A program made the position numbers and the translations under genes. From an uncultured bacterium (lineage in GTDB: Bacteria > Patescibacteriota > Gracilibacteria > BD1-5 > UBA2023): a stretch of DNA of 34,871 bases. The stretch lies in NCBI GenBank assembly GCA_903908595.1, contig CAIVSN010000060.1, positions 1-34,871 on the forward strand, written 5' to 3'. Below are positions 17,364 through 27,863 of this stretch, in pieces (the first letter of the stretch is position 1; each line of letters opens with the position of its first letter). The notes beneath the pieces are model-generated. The model saw only the letters and a program-made list of their open reading frames with translations. It was not told where the DNA came from and made no database searches.

Positions 17364-19772
17364 TTACGAAAGCTTACCGGAAATAGCTTCCTGAATAGAG
17401 GTAAGGGTGGTCATGATTTTATCTTCTCCTTGAATATCCTCTTGGTTCGAGAGCGTCACGATGTGTTCTCCGATAGTATCGAGTATGGTTTCCATGGCGG
17501 GGACATGTTCTTGAAAAGGCCCTTCGAGATACTCGGATACTTGAGCGAAACCAGACCGAATCTGTTCGAGCAGGTCGATGATCCGGCTAAATTCTGCCAC
17601 TGATTTTGGACGAAGCTTGGTAATCTGCCCTATAACCGTCCCTATCTGTTCTCTGATATAGCCAATCCGAGACTCATAATCCTTGAGAAAGCCATTATTC
17701 ACATCGACATTGGTTTTTGCGTAGGCCTCATAATCTATCTCTGGCGATGCTCCAGAGAGGAGCTTAGCGAGAGCGAGATCAGAGATAAAGCGTTTCTTTG
17801 GAATGAATTCATTTTTGAGCTTCCAAATACCGCTCGCAGTTCAGGTGAATTCTATTTTCTCGTATTCTTCGAGATTTTTGCGGGATACGAGTCGTCCGAT
17901 ATCGAGGGTATTTCTGGCATTTTGATCACGGGAAAGTTCCATGGCCTTTGGCCATCCCGGCGACTGGAAAAATCCTGCTTGCTGAGCGAGAAAATAGATC
18001 TCGAATTGTTCTTTTTTATCAACTACCCCACTGATAAAATGAAAATAGAGGCTATAGCTCAGGTCCTGTGAAAATCCGCTCTTTTTCCAAAATGGGAGGA
18101 TATGTTCAAATATCTCTCGCGGAGAGATCGTGTGTTCTTTTATATTGGTTGGGAGCTCGCTTCAAGAGACATCTTGCAATGGCGACTTGAGATTTATTTT
18201 CTGAAAACGGGTCTGGATCTCTCGTGCGAGACGTGCGAGATTATGGAGCTCATGCATGCCTTGTGGTATATCCTCACCTTCTTGGCTTGGAAGGAGGAGT
18301 CCGAGAGGAGAATCCATCATGCTCACGAGCATGGTGGCAAAAAGCTGGTTCTGGTCGAGAAGTTTTTCACTCGTATCGCCTTTTTTAAGAATGGCATCCC
18401 ATGAATCCTCTTTCTCCTGTGGCAGGTAATCGTAGTTGATCATGCGGATACGACTGAGGGTCGCGATATCGAATTTGCTTCGTCCTTTTGCATATTGATC
18501 CGTTGGATTTCCCGTAAGTATCCAACAAAATCATTTCTTGATAGCAATGATGTCTCCATTGATACGTACCTCTTCGCCCGGACGTGCAGTCAAGTAGCTG
18601 TGGAGCGCGAGCCAAACCGCTGGTTTCAGGGCATTGGCTTCGTCGACGATGAACGGTTTTCCATCACGCATGGCTTCCGCCATACGACCGAGAACAAATT
18701 TTGTGGTTACGGGACTCTCATATATGGCACGAACCGCTTCGCGACACTGTTCTATTTTTTCTTTTTTCTCGCTCTCGCTCGAGGTTCCGCGTTCGACAAA
18801 ATTCCGGGCAATCTCATTTTCCAACTCGACCCTGAGGTGTGGATTGGTCGATATCTCCGTCACGAGTCAGGAATCGATTTTTCGGTCTTTGCCAGCAAGG
18901 GTAACCTGCCTGATACCAGCAGCATGGAGGAAGTTCACAAAACCTTCCAGGTCGGCCGCTTCAAGTTTGTAACGACCCTCAAAATCGCGTTTATCGAGAT
19001 CTTCGCTTCCGGGTATTTCGATTGCTTCAACTCCGAATCGAGTACGCGCCATATGTCGCGCCAGCTCGGTTTTACCCGCTCCGTGAACTCCGATGAGCAT
19101 GACCGGTTGTGGAATATCTCCTTCGAGCGATTCCATGACTTCGTCGATCTTCTCGCGAACATAGGGCGTTTCTATGATCGATCCCCGACGGTAGTTCCGA
19201 TAGAGCGCGTGAATATCATCTATGCTTTTTATCGTATGAGCAAAGAAATCGGATACCTGAAGATCTCTGAGTGATTGCGCAAGATTTGAAAGCTCTTCGT
19301 AATCGCCATCTTCCCGGGCGATATGTTTCGATGCTTCCGTATTCCCCACGATAGAATGCACTTTGTTCGCATTTGTCACGAGGTATGAAGCAATCCGTTT
19401 TTTTGATTCGTCCTGCTCATATCTCCAAGAAAGATCTTCAAAAAGTTCAAAAGCCAAGAGAAGGGCTTTTATTTTCGACTTCGTGAGCTTTTGATTCTCT
19501 GTCCCTTTGCTGAGTCGGTTCCGTATTTGCCGTTGAGTTATAGATTCCAGAGATTTGGCAAGCGCATCCTTTCACCCATGCGCCATTTCTTCGTGGAGTT
19601 TTCTAAAAATAGCAAGAAAAGTTGCATGCAGGGACAAGTCTCCAAAAAGTGCCTTTGAGAGAAGCAGCGGCTCAAAGGCAACGCTTTTAAGAAGAGAACG
19701 AAGTTCTTTTCTTTGATCGTAGTCAGTCAACACTCCTTCGGCAGTAGCGTCAAACTCTTGTTTCATGAGCAT
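17364..19772 (-). CDS. MoxR-type AAA+ ATPase
   Basis: Five TGA codons (residues 67, 302, 414, 537, 644) read as Gly join six fragments into an 802-residue protein ending in TAA. Residues 1-200 are a helical N-domain. Walker A is GVHGAGKT at 228-235, Walker B is FIVDEAN at 374-380, and the sensor-1 strand is WILTGNPTD near 420, with a TGA-coded Gly just before it. Residues 540-650 are an unassigned region. The last 150 residues look coiled coil (YESRIGYIREQIGTVIGQ). MoxR ATPases act as hexameric remodelling machines with VWA-domain partners, and the VWA gene lies in the same operon. At 802 residues it is more than twice the usual MoxR length (about 320). The chosen start lies about 30 bp past a good promoter; Met at 19763 is also possible. 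Confidence 0.85.
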
Positions 19773-19802
19773 AAAGGCATGGCATATGTAATATCTTGCG
19801 TC

Positions 19803-19832
19803 ATCGTATCACTTTCTGCTGATAAAATGCAA
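19803..19832 (-). promoter_or_regulatory. Promoter of the MoxR-ankyrin-VWA operon
   Basis: On the minus strand TTGCAT (19827-19832), 18 bp, TACGAT (19803-19808), with the ATPase start codon about 30 bp further on. It is the only good promoter seen upstream of the four genes. Confidence 0.55.
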
Positions 19833-19932
19833 AAATACCCCCTGAAAACGTTTCTCGCGGATGCGGGAAAAATCTTTCTCCGAGCAACAAATACTACAAT
19901 TCGGCTCTTTTGAGGGCTTTTTAAGAAATGGA

Positions 19933-19978
19933 AAAGGATTTTCTCGAAAAAAAATTCGAGGATTTCGAATAAAATCCA
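19933..19978. terminator. Possible terminator between hsdR remnant and MoxR operon
   Basis: A nested AT-rich palindrome: CTCGAA and TTCGAG flank a run of A residues, inside an outer GGATTTT/AAAATCC pair. On the minus strand it follows the hsdR remnant and carries a run of T. It could end that transcript, but the T-run lies in the loop, which is unusual. Confidence 0.3.
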
Positions 19979-20022
19979 GACATGCCCAAAAACATACATC
20001 CTACCAAGCAGCATCACCCCGC

Positions 20023-21475
20023 CTATCCCCCTCCCGTCAGCTCTTCCGCCAGCAATTCGCTCTGTTCCAATACCCGGTCGGCTTCGAGCTTGGCGAGATC
20101 CGGCGGATACCCGTACCGCATTAGCACCTTTTTGACTGTCAAACGGAGTTGGGCTTTGACGTCGTCGCGCTTGTCCCAGTCGACCGTGGCGTTTTTGCGG
20201 ATGATATCGACGATCGTATGGATAAGTTCCTTCATCTTGTGATCTTCGAGAAACTGCGTGGACGAATTTTCCGAGAGGATGGAGTAGAAAGCGTACTCTT
20301 CCGGCGTCAGTCCTACTTCTTCGGCCCGCCGGTCTTCCAACCGCATGTCCCGAGCGATCCGGGAGAGCTCTTCGATAATCTGCGCCGTATCCAATTGGTT
20401 GTTATGGTACCGCTTGATAACCGCGCCGAGCATTTCCGAGAATTTCTTTCCCTGCGCGATGTTTTTGCGCTTTCGGACTTTCACTTCCTCGTTCAGGAGC
20501 TTTTTGAGCAGTTCGAAGGCAAGGTTTTTGTGCTCCATGTTTTTCACTTCGAGCAGAAATTCTTCCGAGAGGATTTCCAAGGACGGGGCCCTGATGCCGG
20601 CGGCCTCGAATAGGTCCACCACCCCGTCGCTCGACAGGGCCTCGTCCACGATTTGCCGGATGGCGGTATCCAGTTCGGCGTGGCTTTTTCCGCCGGATGG
20701 CGAGAATTTGGCAATGCGGGCCTTGATGGCCTGGAAAAATGCCACGTGGTCCTTGATCCGCTCCGCCGCCTCGCTCGGCACCGACATGACGAACAGTTTG
20801 GAAAGCGCCGTCACTTCGGCCAAAAACCGGTTTTGCAAATCTTCGCTCCTCAGTATGAAATTCTGGGCCCCGAGCAGGACTTTGAGTTTTTCCCCGGTCT
20901 CCGCGCGGAAATAGGAAAGGTAATCGAACCCGTGGAACATCTGGGCGACGATTTCGAATTTGGTTTTCATCCCGGCGACGACTTCGGCGATATCGACTAC
21001 CGCTTCGCCCCGTCCACCGCTTTCGACGTAGACCGACATGGCCTTGCGCAAATCCTGCCCGATGCCGATATAATCGACGATGAGCCCGCCCGGCTTGTCC
21101 CGGTACACCCGGTTGACCCGGGCAATCGCCTGCATGAGATTGGCGCCTTCCATTTTTTTGTCGACGTACATGGTATGGAGCGGCGGCACGTCGAATCCCG
21201 TGAGCCACATCGACTGGACGATGGCGTCGATCTGGGCATGGCGTTCCTTCGCTTTATCCTTCTGCTCGGGCGTCGCGTCGGGGATTTCGTCGATGGAAGC
21301 GTCTATCTGAGGGAACGCCTCTGAATCCGCCCGGATTTTGACCAGTCGGCTCTCGTAACTAATCGGTACCGTCGCGCCGTCGCGGACCGCCTGGGCGATA
21401 TCGTAGACGTCGATATATTCTCCGAACACGTTCCGGGTAGATGTCCTTCTCGATGGGAGTGCCGGTAAAATGGGG
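20023..21475 (-). pseudogene. hsdR: Type I restriction endonuclease HsdR, C-terminal remnant
   Basis: The open part (20023-21429, 468 codons, TAG stop) is the C-terminal half of HsdR, the ATP-dependent translocase and nuclease subunit of type I restriction systems. It starts at [11 protein letters not shown] inside the second helicase domain and keeps QAIARVNR (helicase motif VI) and the long helical C-domain. Upstream in another frame FTGTPIEKD is still readable to about 21475. A small deletion between EKD and STRNVFGEY caused the frameshift. The N-terminal nuclease and first helicase domains are missing (a full HsdR has about 1000 residues), so it cannot restrict. There are no in-frame TGA codons. 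It is the last gene of a decayed hsd locus. Confidence 0.85.
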
Positions 21476-21623
21476 AGAGAGAAATTTAGTCCCCAGATTT
21501 ATCCGTTATGCCTGATAGTTTCTGACATTTTAACTTTAAATTGACAGTTTATTTCGGGGAAATTAAAACTCTTGTGAAGTATGTCTTCCCGAACGAATTG
21601 CGAATACCCAATTTTTTACCGTC

Positions 21624-23059
21624 TTATTTCAAGCTCTCCACAAATGCCTTCTCAAGAAACGAAGCGAGGTACATTTCTTTGCTTCAAAAAACAGTGGTAT
21701 GCTGGAATTGAGATCCTTTTCTTATTAAATCTTTGTCGGGATAGTTGTCAAATATCGAATTATAAACCGTACGGTATAGGTCGTTTTCAAAAACAAAGTC
21801 TCGCGTCATTATGGCGTTTATTATAACAAGATCAAAGTCTTGCCAAGCGGGTTTGGTTCCGTCCGCGAAGAGATGAAGCGCGACAATCCCGTTCATTTGG
21901 TTCCACGTTTCGGTTGTAGAGATATCGACGAAATTGCTCCATCGCATGTACCAAGGGGCAAGTTTTGCGCCATGTATACCCAACGGGAATTGGTTTTCGG
22001 TGTTTTACGGTCATAGATTCGGAACAGGTTTCATTTTTCTTCTTTCGGGAACTTATCGGGAATAAGTGACCGAAGAAAAAAATGAAAGATGTCCGGATAT
22101 GTGACTGGAAAAACCGGGAAGCCAATTCCCGTTGGGTATATCTCCCCGTTCACGTCGTCGAGAATATAGTTTCGAATGATCTCTTTGGAGAAAACAGGCG
22201 TCTCCAGTTTTGGAAAGAGTTTTTTGAAGATTTCTTTTGACTCCAGATTTTTCAAGGTAAGCATGTGGATCTTCCGGAGTTGATTTTTCACCATCTCCCT
22301 AGACCCATCCTTGAGAATCGTAGATTTTTGCGAGATTAAAATCCGGGATATTTCGATGATCATTTCCGTATTTTTTTCTCACAGTTCCCATTTGGCCGGA
22401 TCGTTTCAAAATTGGAACAAAACAGAATTCAGGGATGCAAATTGACCAAATTTTTGGGAGGAACGCATAACGTAATCACGATTGTAGCTAATCGCATCCC
22501 ATTCTGAATTTTCCAATGAGTCGACGCTTTTTATGAAGTCTTTCCCGAGAGAAATTTTCTTTGCGGAGTCTGTTTTTGAGGCAATTTTCTCCATCAAAGC
22601 CTGGAATTCCTCCATATTGAACGAACTTGATAATTTTTGTTCGCATTCATCGAAGGCTGGAACGTCAACGGATTCTCAAAAAACGTATCAGTTTTGAATC
22701 GCTCTCGATAATTTTTCCATTTTAACATTCCCAATAAAAAATGGAGTATCATCGTACTTTTTCTTTGCCTCCGTTGCTGCCTGTTTTTCTTCTGGTCCAG
22801 CTCATTTTTCCGCATACGTATTCGGTATGGAGTAGGTACTGCTACAGTAAGTTTTTCCGTCAATTTTCCGCAAAAGTTGACTGCTTGGATTCTAAACTGA
22901 TTCGCAACTTTTCCACTCCTTCCGGAATGCTTCTTCGGGGGCAAGGCTATCCGTCAGTGCCCCTACGATATCCACCACCGAAAAATACCACGTCTCACCA
23001 TGTCACGCTTTCCGGATTTTCGTACTCTCAAAAAGCGCGATGGAAGCATTTTGACTCAT
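21624..23059 (-). pseudogene. Bro-N-like gene with unknown C-terminal region, interrupted by a MITE
   Basis: The first 55 residues, with KIRKA then HGETWYFSVVDIVGALTDS, match the start of Bro-N/antirepressor-type domains. A TAG at 22892-22894 stops this frame, but the same frame then runs on with four or more TGA-coded glycines (for example FFIGNVKMEKL and NYILDDVNGEI) to the MITE at 21977-22138. Without the MITE and one TA copy the text reads NGEIHGAKLAPWYMRWSNF and continues to TAA at 21624. So the element broke one gene of about 420 codons. The early TAG may be a second lesion, or may separate a short gene from a longer one. The C-terminal part is of no family I recognise. Its place between fic and hsdR is usual for accessory genes of type I loci. 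Confidence 0.6.
21975..22140 (-). mobile_element. MITE family A, copy 3 (162 bp, inserted in a gene)
   Basis: The element is 21977-22138 with TA on each side. Removing it and one TA restores the reading frame of the host gene exactly. The ends are TACCCAACGGGAATTGG and the complement, with imperfect inverted repeats of about 45 bp. Its sequence is close to copy 1, so insertion was probably recent. Confidence 0.9.
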
Positions 23060-23100
23060 ATGCCCAACGGGAATCGGGAAACCAATTCCCGTTGGGCATA
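23059..23100. repeat. Minimal 38-bp family A palindrome
   Basis: TGCCCAACGGGAATCGGG and CCAATTCCCGTTGGGCA lie back to back between two TA dinucleotides. These are the two ends of MITE family A with the interior lost. It lies at the start codon of the Bro-N-like gene, downstream of fic. Confidence 0.7.
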
Positions 23101-23182
23101 ATCAGAAGCCATTAAAAGATAAAAACATCGAGATATTTCCCCTGCGCCATCCGTCCGACATCGTTTTCGCATCTGCCGTATT

Positions 23183-24319
23183 TTACTTCTTTAGGATATC
23201 CAGATACTTCCGAAACGCGAAGATACGATTTCGTTTGTTTCCGGTGATTTCGACAAGGATTCCCAGCGACACGAAATCTCGGATAAGATCATTGGAAGCC
23301 TTTGGGGAAAGTCACGAATCTTCCTGTACGGAGCGGGCGGATACGATGGGGCTCCGAAACAGCGCTTCAAGAAGGAAATGTCCACTTTGGGCTTTCCTGC
23401 CGAGTTTTGGGATTTCGTTTTTCGAGATAGTTTCCCTCAGGGCAATGATTTCCCTCAGTGATTCGATGGCCTCGGTAGCCGTGGATTCGATGGCCTCCAA
23501 GAAAAACATCAGCCACCCTAGCATGTCGTTTTTTTCTCGTACCCAGGTGAGCTTGTCATAATATATCCCCTTGTTTTTCTCGAAAAAATCAGACACGTAC
23601 AGAAGCGGGCGATGGAGGATTCATTGGCTTACGAGATAAAGCGGGATGATAAGCCTTCCGGTTCTCCCGTTTCCGTCAAGAAACGGATGGATTGTTTCGA
23701 ATTCGTAATGCGCGATGGCTATCCGAATGAGATGAGGGATGAAAATATCTTCGTTGTGAAGGAATTTTTCGAGGTCGGACATAAGATCTTCGACATGTTC
23801 ATGACTCGGGGGAATGAAGCTCGCGTCGGCAAGAGTAGCTCCTCCGATCCAATTTTGACTCGTTCGGAATTCTCATGGGCTTTTGTCTTTTCCCCGCACG
23901 TGGGATAGGAGTATTTTGTGAATGGACCGAACCAGGCGATTGGATAGGGGGATATTTTCGAGTTCGGCAATGGCAAAATTCAAGGATTCCCGATACTGGA
24001 TGGTTTCTCTCCAATCATCCCGATGTTCCGGACGAATGTCGAATTCGTTGGAAAAAGCCTCTTCGATATTCGTTTTGGTTCATTCGATGCGGCTCGAAGT
24101 AACCGCTTCTTTCATGACATACGATTGGAGAAATAGATCAATATTCGGAACGTACTTGGAAAACGAATTCAGTTCTCACAGGCGAAAAGAAGCGGATTCG
24201 ACTTTTTTCTGCAACTGGGGATGCGAAAAAGTCCATTGGCGATTGATAGTTTCCGGAAGAAAATACTTGTATTTAAATCCGTTCCTCCAAGTTCCGGCTT
24301 TGAATTTTTCTATTTCCAT
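23183..24319 (-). CDS. fic: Fic family protein (AMPylator-type), class II
   Basis: With five TGA codons (residues 48, 80, 149, 233, 336) read as Gly this is a complete 378-residue Fic protein ending in TAA. Fic proteins transfer AMP or another nucleotide group onto proteins. The catalytic motif [12 protein letters not shown] is intact at 211-222. The N-terminal autoinhibitory motif SSRIEG at 75-80 fits the [ST]xxxE[GN] pattern of class II enzymes, with the Gly coded by [15 protein letters not shown] starts at residue 149, again with a TGA-coded first Gly. The C-terminus is winged-helix-like ([19 protein letters not shown]). It starts 40 bp after hsdM, so it was probably part of the hsd operon and has outlived it. 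Its targets are unknown. Confidence 0.9.
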
Positions 24320-24359
24320 TTTTTGGAATAAGGTAAAAGATAGATTTCAGTGTTTTATT

Positions 24360-25080
24360 TTATTGGTTTAAAGTAAAATAGTCAATTCTATATTTTACTT
24401 TGCGCAGTCTTTCGAAATTCGAAGGTATCGATACTTCGATTTGGAATGCCTGCTCGATTTCAAACCCTATTTTCTTCAACTGTCTCCGGATTTCCTCGTC
24501 CAATTCCTTCTCCCTCGCCATCTGTTCCCCGAGCCTTTTCGTCAGTTCCCCCATCTTTACCTCAAAGGGAATCCCGTCGTCTATCGCGTCAATTATCCCC
24601 ACGTACCATCCCGGAGTCAGCACGAAACCGTGCCTCTCGATGTCCGCGAGACTCGCCGAGTGGCAATATCCCTTCTCGTTTTCATACGCCCCGTACTTCC
24701 GCCAAGAATGGTAGGATTCGGCGATTTTTTTCGTGTCGGCTTCGGATAGGTCGTGGCGTACTCGGCCTCGAGGTCAGGGTGGCTGTCCCGCAAAAACGCC
24801 CCTCCGTAATCCAGCTCAAGAACTGGGAATTGATATTGCGGATGGCGAGGTTCATCTTGGAGAGCTTCCACATGGCCTGATTGCCCTCCTGCCCGTAAAT
24901 GGTGATATTCCGGATGATTCCCCGGTGTTCCGTGACGAATTTTTCGCTCATCACGAACATTCCACCGCTTCCGCGAGCGGGGTCGCACACCCGTCACCGG
25001 TACGGTTCGATCATCTCAAACGGGAGTTTTGGGGGGTTGGTGAGCGGGATATTACGGTTTAGCAGCCTCGAAAAAACAAT
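24360..25080 (-). pseudogene. hsdM: Type I methyltransferase HsdM remnant
   Basis: Recognisable HsdM text lies in three frames. PFEMIEPYRGRVCDPARGSG (its first Gly coded by TGA) is the SAM-binding motif I region, but the usual Cys of DPxCGSGG is Arg. It continues through EKFVTEHRG and KMNLAIRNINSQF. After a frameshift come LDYGGAFLRDSHPDLEAEYA and then, in a third frame, ADTKKIAESYHSWRKYGAYE and the C-terminal GWYVGIIDAIDDGIPFE, ending in TAA. The region with the catalytic NPPF motif and about 130 residues is deleted, as is the first third of the protein. It cannot methylate DNA. No hsdS was found. Confidence 0.85.
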
Positions 25081-25155
25081 TTCCCATTAATGCTATGAGA
25101 AACTCATCGATGAAATTGTAGGAAATCTATTTTCTCGGAATTATTTTTCGGAGGC

Positions 25156-25638
25156 TTACTCAGACAGAATTTTCCCTACCCTGTCGGAGATATCGTCCTT
25201 GGGAAGCATCCTTCGGATATGGATGCCATCGATAAGATCGGGATACGAAATCCTCCATCAGCCGGCAAGTTCCGCCTTGCACCCGGGTATGACGTCATCG
25301 GTATCGAAATTGACTTTGCCGTCAACAAGGTGCGGTGGAACGCGAAGCACCCCTGAACTGACAGATTCGTCGTAGAATCGAATTTCGACGGAATCTCACT
25401 CATACTTTCCCAGTCGTTTCTCCATTTCATCGTAACATCTGGGCAGCATGCTAAAATCAGCCGAGACGGAGTATTCGGAAACATCGGACCATTTGGGAAA
25501 AAGTTTTTGCAATTCCAGAATTTCCCTTTTCTTGAACTCATCGAACTCCGCCCCATTGATTTGAATGAATTCGAATCAGCCACCGAAAGCCTCACCTCAT
25601 TCGGATGGACCGTTTTTGCTGGAATTTTTCGTATTCAT
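25156..25638 (-). CDS. Unknown protein, 160 residues
   Basis: This gene appears only in code 25: four TGA codons join short pieces into 160 residues ending in TAA. Examples of the text are FEFIQINGAEFDEFKKREIL, LQKLFPKWSDVSEYSVSADF and VLRVPPHLVDGKVNFDTDDV. Composition is that of a soluble acidic protein, with no signal peptide or membrane segment. I do not recognise a family. The frame is open further up to 25806, but that part reads poorly, so ATG at 25638 was chosen. It lies between the hsd remnant and the surface-protein gene, on the same strand as both. The 278 bp upstream of it, to 25916, show nothing clear. Confidence 0.55.
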
Positions 25639-25916
25639 AGGGTGGGAGAAAAACATTTCGGTATATTTTTCCACACAATGGGCGGGAGTCAAAAAAATCG
25701 TGCGGGCGCGGGTCTGTCGTGGGGGAGAGGAAGCCCTCTCGGCCAAATTTACGTGAGCCCGCATGTTTCCCATGAGAGTTACCGGGTGCGCATTATCATT
25801 TTCCAAGATTGCCCGTCACGGTCCGTACCGAAGAAAATGACAATCGCGCTCCCGTGGCGACGAGCACGCGGGGTTGGGTATAATTTGGGTTATACCGACG
25901 TATTTTTGAATAGAGA

Positions 25917-27611
25917 CTATTTGGTCGTTTTGCAAATAGTCAATGGGTCATCCTGGAGAATGGTAAGCTCGCCATTCGTGTTGCATTTCAATATCGCGCT
26001 CGATTTTCCCGTGTCGTCAAAAATTTTCCTGGTTGCGCCGATGCGTACTCAATCATATCCGAACTGATCGGCAGTGAAGCTTTTTTGGCAACCGTAAACC
26101 CCGTTCGTACTTCCCCAATAAAAAGTAGCCTTGTTGCTTCCGGGACTAATGGCGATGGTGCATTTGCATCCGGTCGCGTCAGGATTCTGTTCGCAAATCT
26201 GCGCCTGGGTCCTCGTGTCGCGTACGGTCCAATCTCCGCGAATTTTCCATTCCCCGTCCAAACAGGCATAGTCTGCGCTTATGTCATAATACGATGGGAT
26301 GCTCGCATAATCTCAATCCTGTTTCGGATGAGCCGTCGTCGTGACTCCGTTATTCGCAGCGGGCAGTTGAAATCTGACGTTCGTGGCGATAATATTGCCC
26401 TGTATTCCAATTCATGCGCCCGATTGTCCTTGCCCGGTAGCCACTCCGGTGACAGGACAACTCCGGTAGGTGGTAATTTTCCTTTCGCATTTGGCGTTTT
26501 CCGTTCTCGATGCCACCCCATCGGATTGGCAGACATATTCCATGAATCAGTCGGCATTGGGATTCGTATTTGGTATCTTTGTCGATTCCCCTATGGCCAT
26601 GGTAGTGCTTTGTATCGTTCCCGCGCAATCCAGTGGTTCGATTTGCCTTCCGTCAGGGTGACGGCTCGACGTTAACGCCCATGTGGGGCTACCGTTTGCG
26701 ATAATGCAGTTTTTCGCGGGAGACACCGCTCCGGTTACGGCTCCGTTTGCCCCTGCGGCGGCTCCGTTTGCGTCTCCGGTTACGGCTCAGTTTGACCCTG
26801 CGGTTGCCGCTCAGTTTGACCCTCCGTTTGACCCTGCGGTTGCGGCTCCGGTGACAACGGCGGTCGTCGCAGGAAGGGTCAGTACCGGACTTTCCGCGAG
26901 CGTTTTGTACGGCAAATTGCTTATGATCGCCTCGTTAGCTCCTCATTTGTTGCACGTAACGGTCAATACGGCCGTTTCTTTTGTCGCCCCGTTCGCAAGG
27001 ATGGGATCTATCAGGATATTCCCGGCCGCGTCCGGCGATTTTCTGTTTTGATTCGTTCCATCGTGGCATTCGCATACCTTGTATCAATATTTCGCCGGCA
27101 TATACATCCTATAAGTATCGTACGTGGTACCATTGATGGTACGCGGGGCCGTTGCGACGAGGGAAAATTCGCTTGCGGGCGGAGTCGACGCATTGCTGGT
27201 CGTCACTCCTACGCCGGCGGCCGGGACCCGGATCGCGTGCACCCTCGGGTAGATGTATTGGAAAATGAACGCGTATTCGTTCCCGTAGGCCGCGCGCATG
27301 TCGTTGTCGAGTTTGTCGACCTTCGCGAGGTAGGCGTCGACGTGGGCCGTGTAGAGGGAGGCGTTCACGGGGTTCCCGCCCTTGTCTACGGCTTTCGTCC
27401 TGACCTTCGCGACGAGCCCGTCGAGGATTCCGCCCCCCTTTCCCGCCGTGAGGCTCGAGAGCTTGGCGTCGGCTGTGGCATCGATGGAAGAATACGGGGT
27501 GGAATGCAGCATCTGGCCGCTTCCGACGGCCATGAAGGCGGCGAGCGCGGTCGCAGAGAACGCGACGAATACCGCGAGATATTGCCCGTAGGCCTTTGGC
27601 AGGGGTTGCAT
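25917..27611 (-). CDS. Surface protein 2: shared N-domain with variable Cys-rich C-terminal region
   Basis: Eight TGA codons read as Gly give one 564-residue protein ending in TAG. The N-terminus (short basic start, membrane segment about 9-31, then a helical domain with [17 protein letters not shown] and [17 protein letters not shown]) is nearly identical to surface protein 3 and clearly related to surface protein 1. After a strand-rich part and an Asn/Gly/Ala/Thr-rich linker (AGSNGGSNGAATAGSNGAVT), the C-terminal 300 residues hold many cysteines (CQSDGVASRTENAKC, CEQNPDATGCKC) and look extracellular and disulfide-bonded. I know no family for that part. The start at 27611 is shared with surface protein 3 and lies about 33 bp downstream of a matching promoter. 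Confidence 0.8.
26735..26860. repeat. Low-complexity linker repeat in surface protein 2
   Basis: Short imperfect tandem units such as GGTTACGGCTCCGTTTG and CTCAGTTTGACCCTGCGGTT encode a Gly/Ala/Asn/Thr-rich linker. Two of its glycines are TGA codons inside the repeated unit. Confidence 0.6.
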
Positions 27612-27643
27612 ATGCGTGAAGTGAGGGATACGATACGCGGGAC

Positions 27644-27672
27644 ATTGTAGGATGGTTTCGTGGGAAAAGCAA
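27644..27672 (-). promoter_or_regulatory. Promoter of surface protein 2
   Basis: On the minus strand TTGCTT (27667-27672), 17 bp, TACAAT (27644-27649). It matches the promoters of surface proteins 1 and 3. Confidence 0.65.
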
Positions 27673-27720
27673 ATGGAAATGGGGGATTCATCGTCCCATT
27701 TCGGCATTTCAAAATCCGGC

Positions 27721-27750
27721 TTGACCTTAAGTACCCCGACCGGATATAAT
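27721..27750 (+). promoter_or_regulatory. Orphan plus-strand promoter
   Basis: TTGACC (27721-27726), 18 bp, TATAAT (27745-27750). It is the copy of the alcohol dehydrogenase promoter at 29431-29460, but here no plus-strand gene follows: it faces the 3' end of surface protein 3. It was probably carried along when the N-domain region duplicated. Confidence 0.55.
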
Positions 27751-27863
27751 GGACTCATAACTTGATTTCACGTGAAAGCCGGGCAGGGATGCCGTTACCC
27801 CGCCTTTTCCATATGCTCAACGTACCGCTCCTTATTGAAAATCCATTCAAGAAGTTCCGTCGG

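Noticed and set aside
12838-19772. Many short ORFs that look like a field of pseudogenes
   Set aside because: All breaks are single in-frame TGA codons. Reading TGA as Gly gives four complete genes with intact motifs, so they are not degraded.
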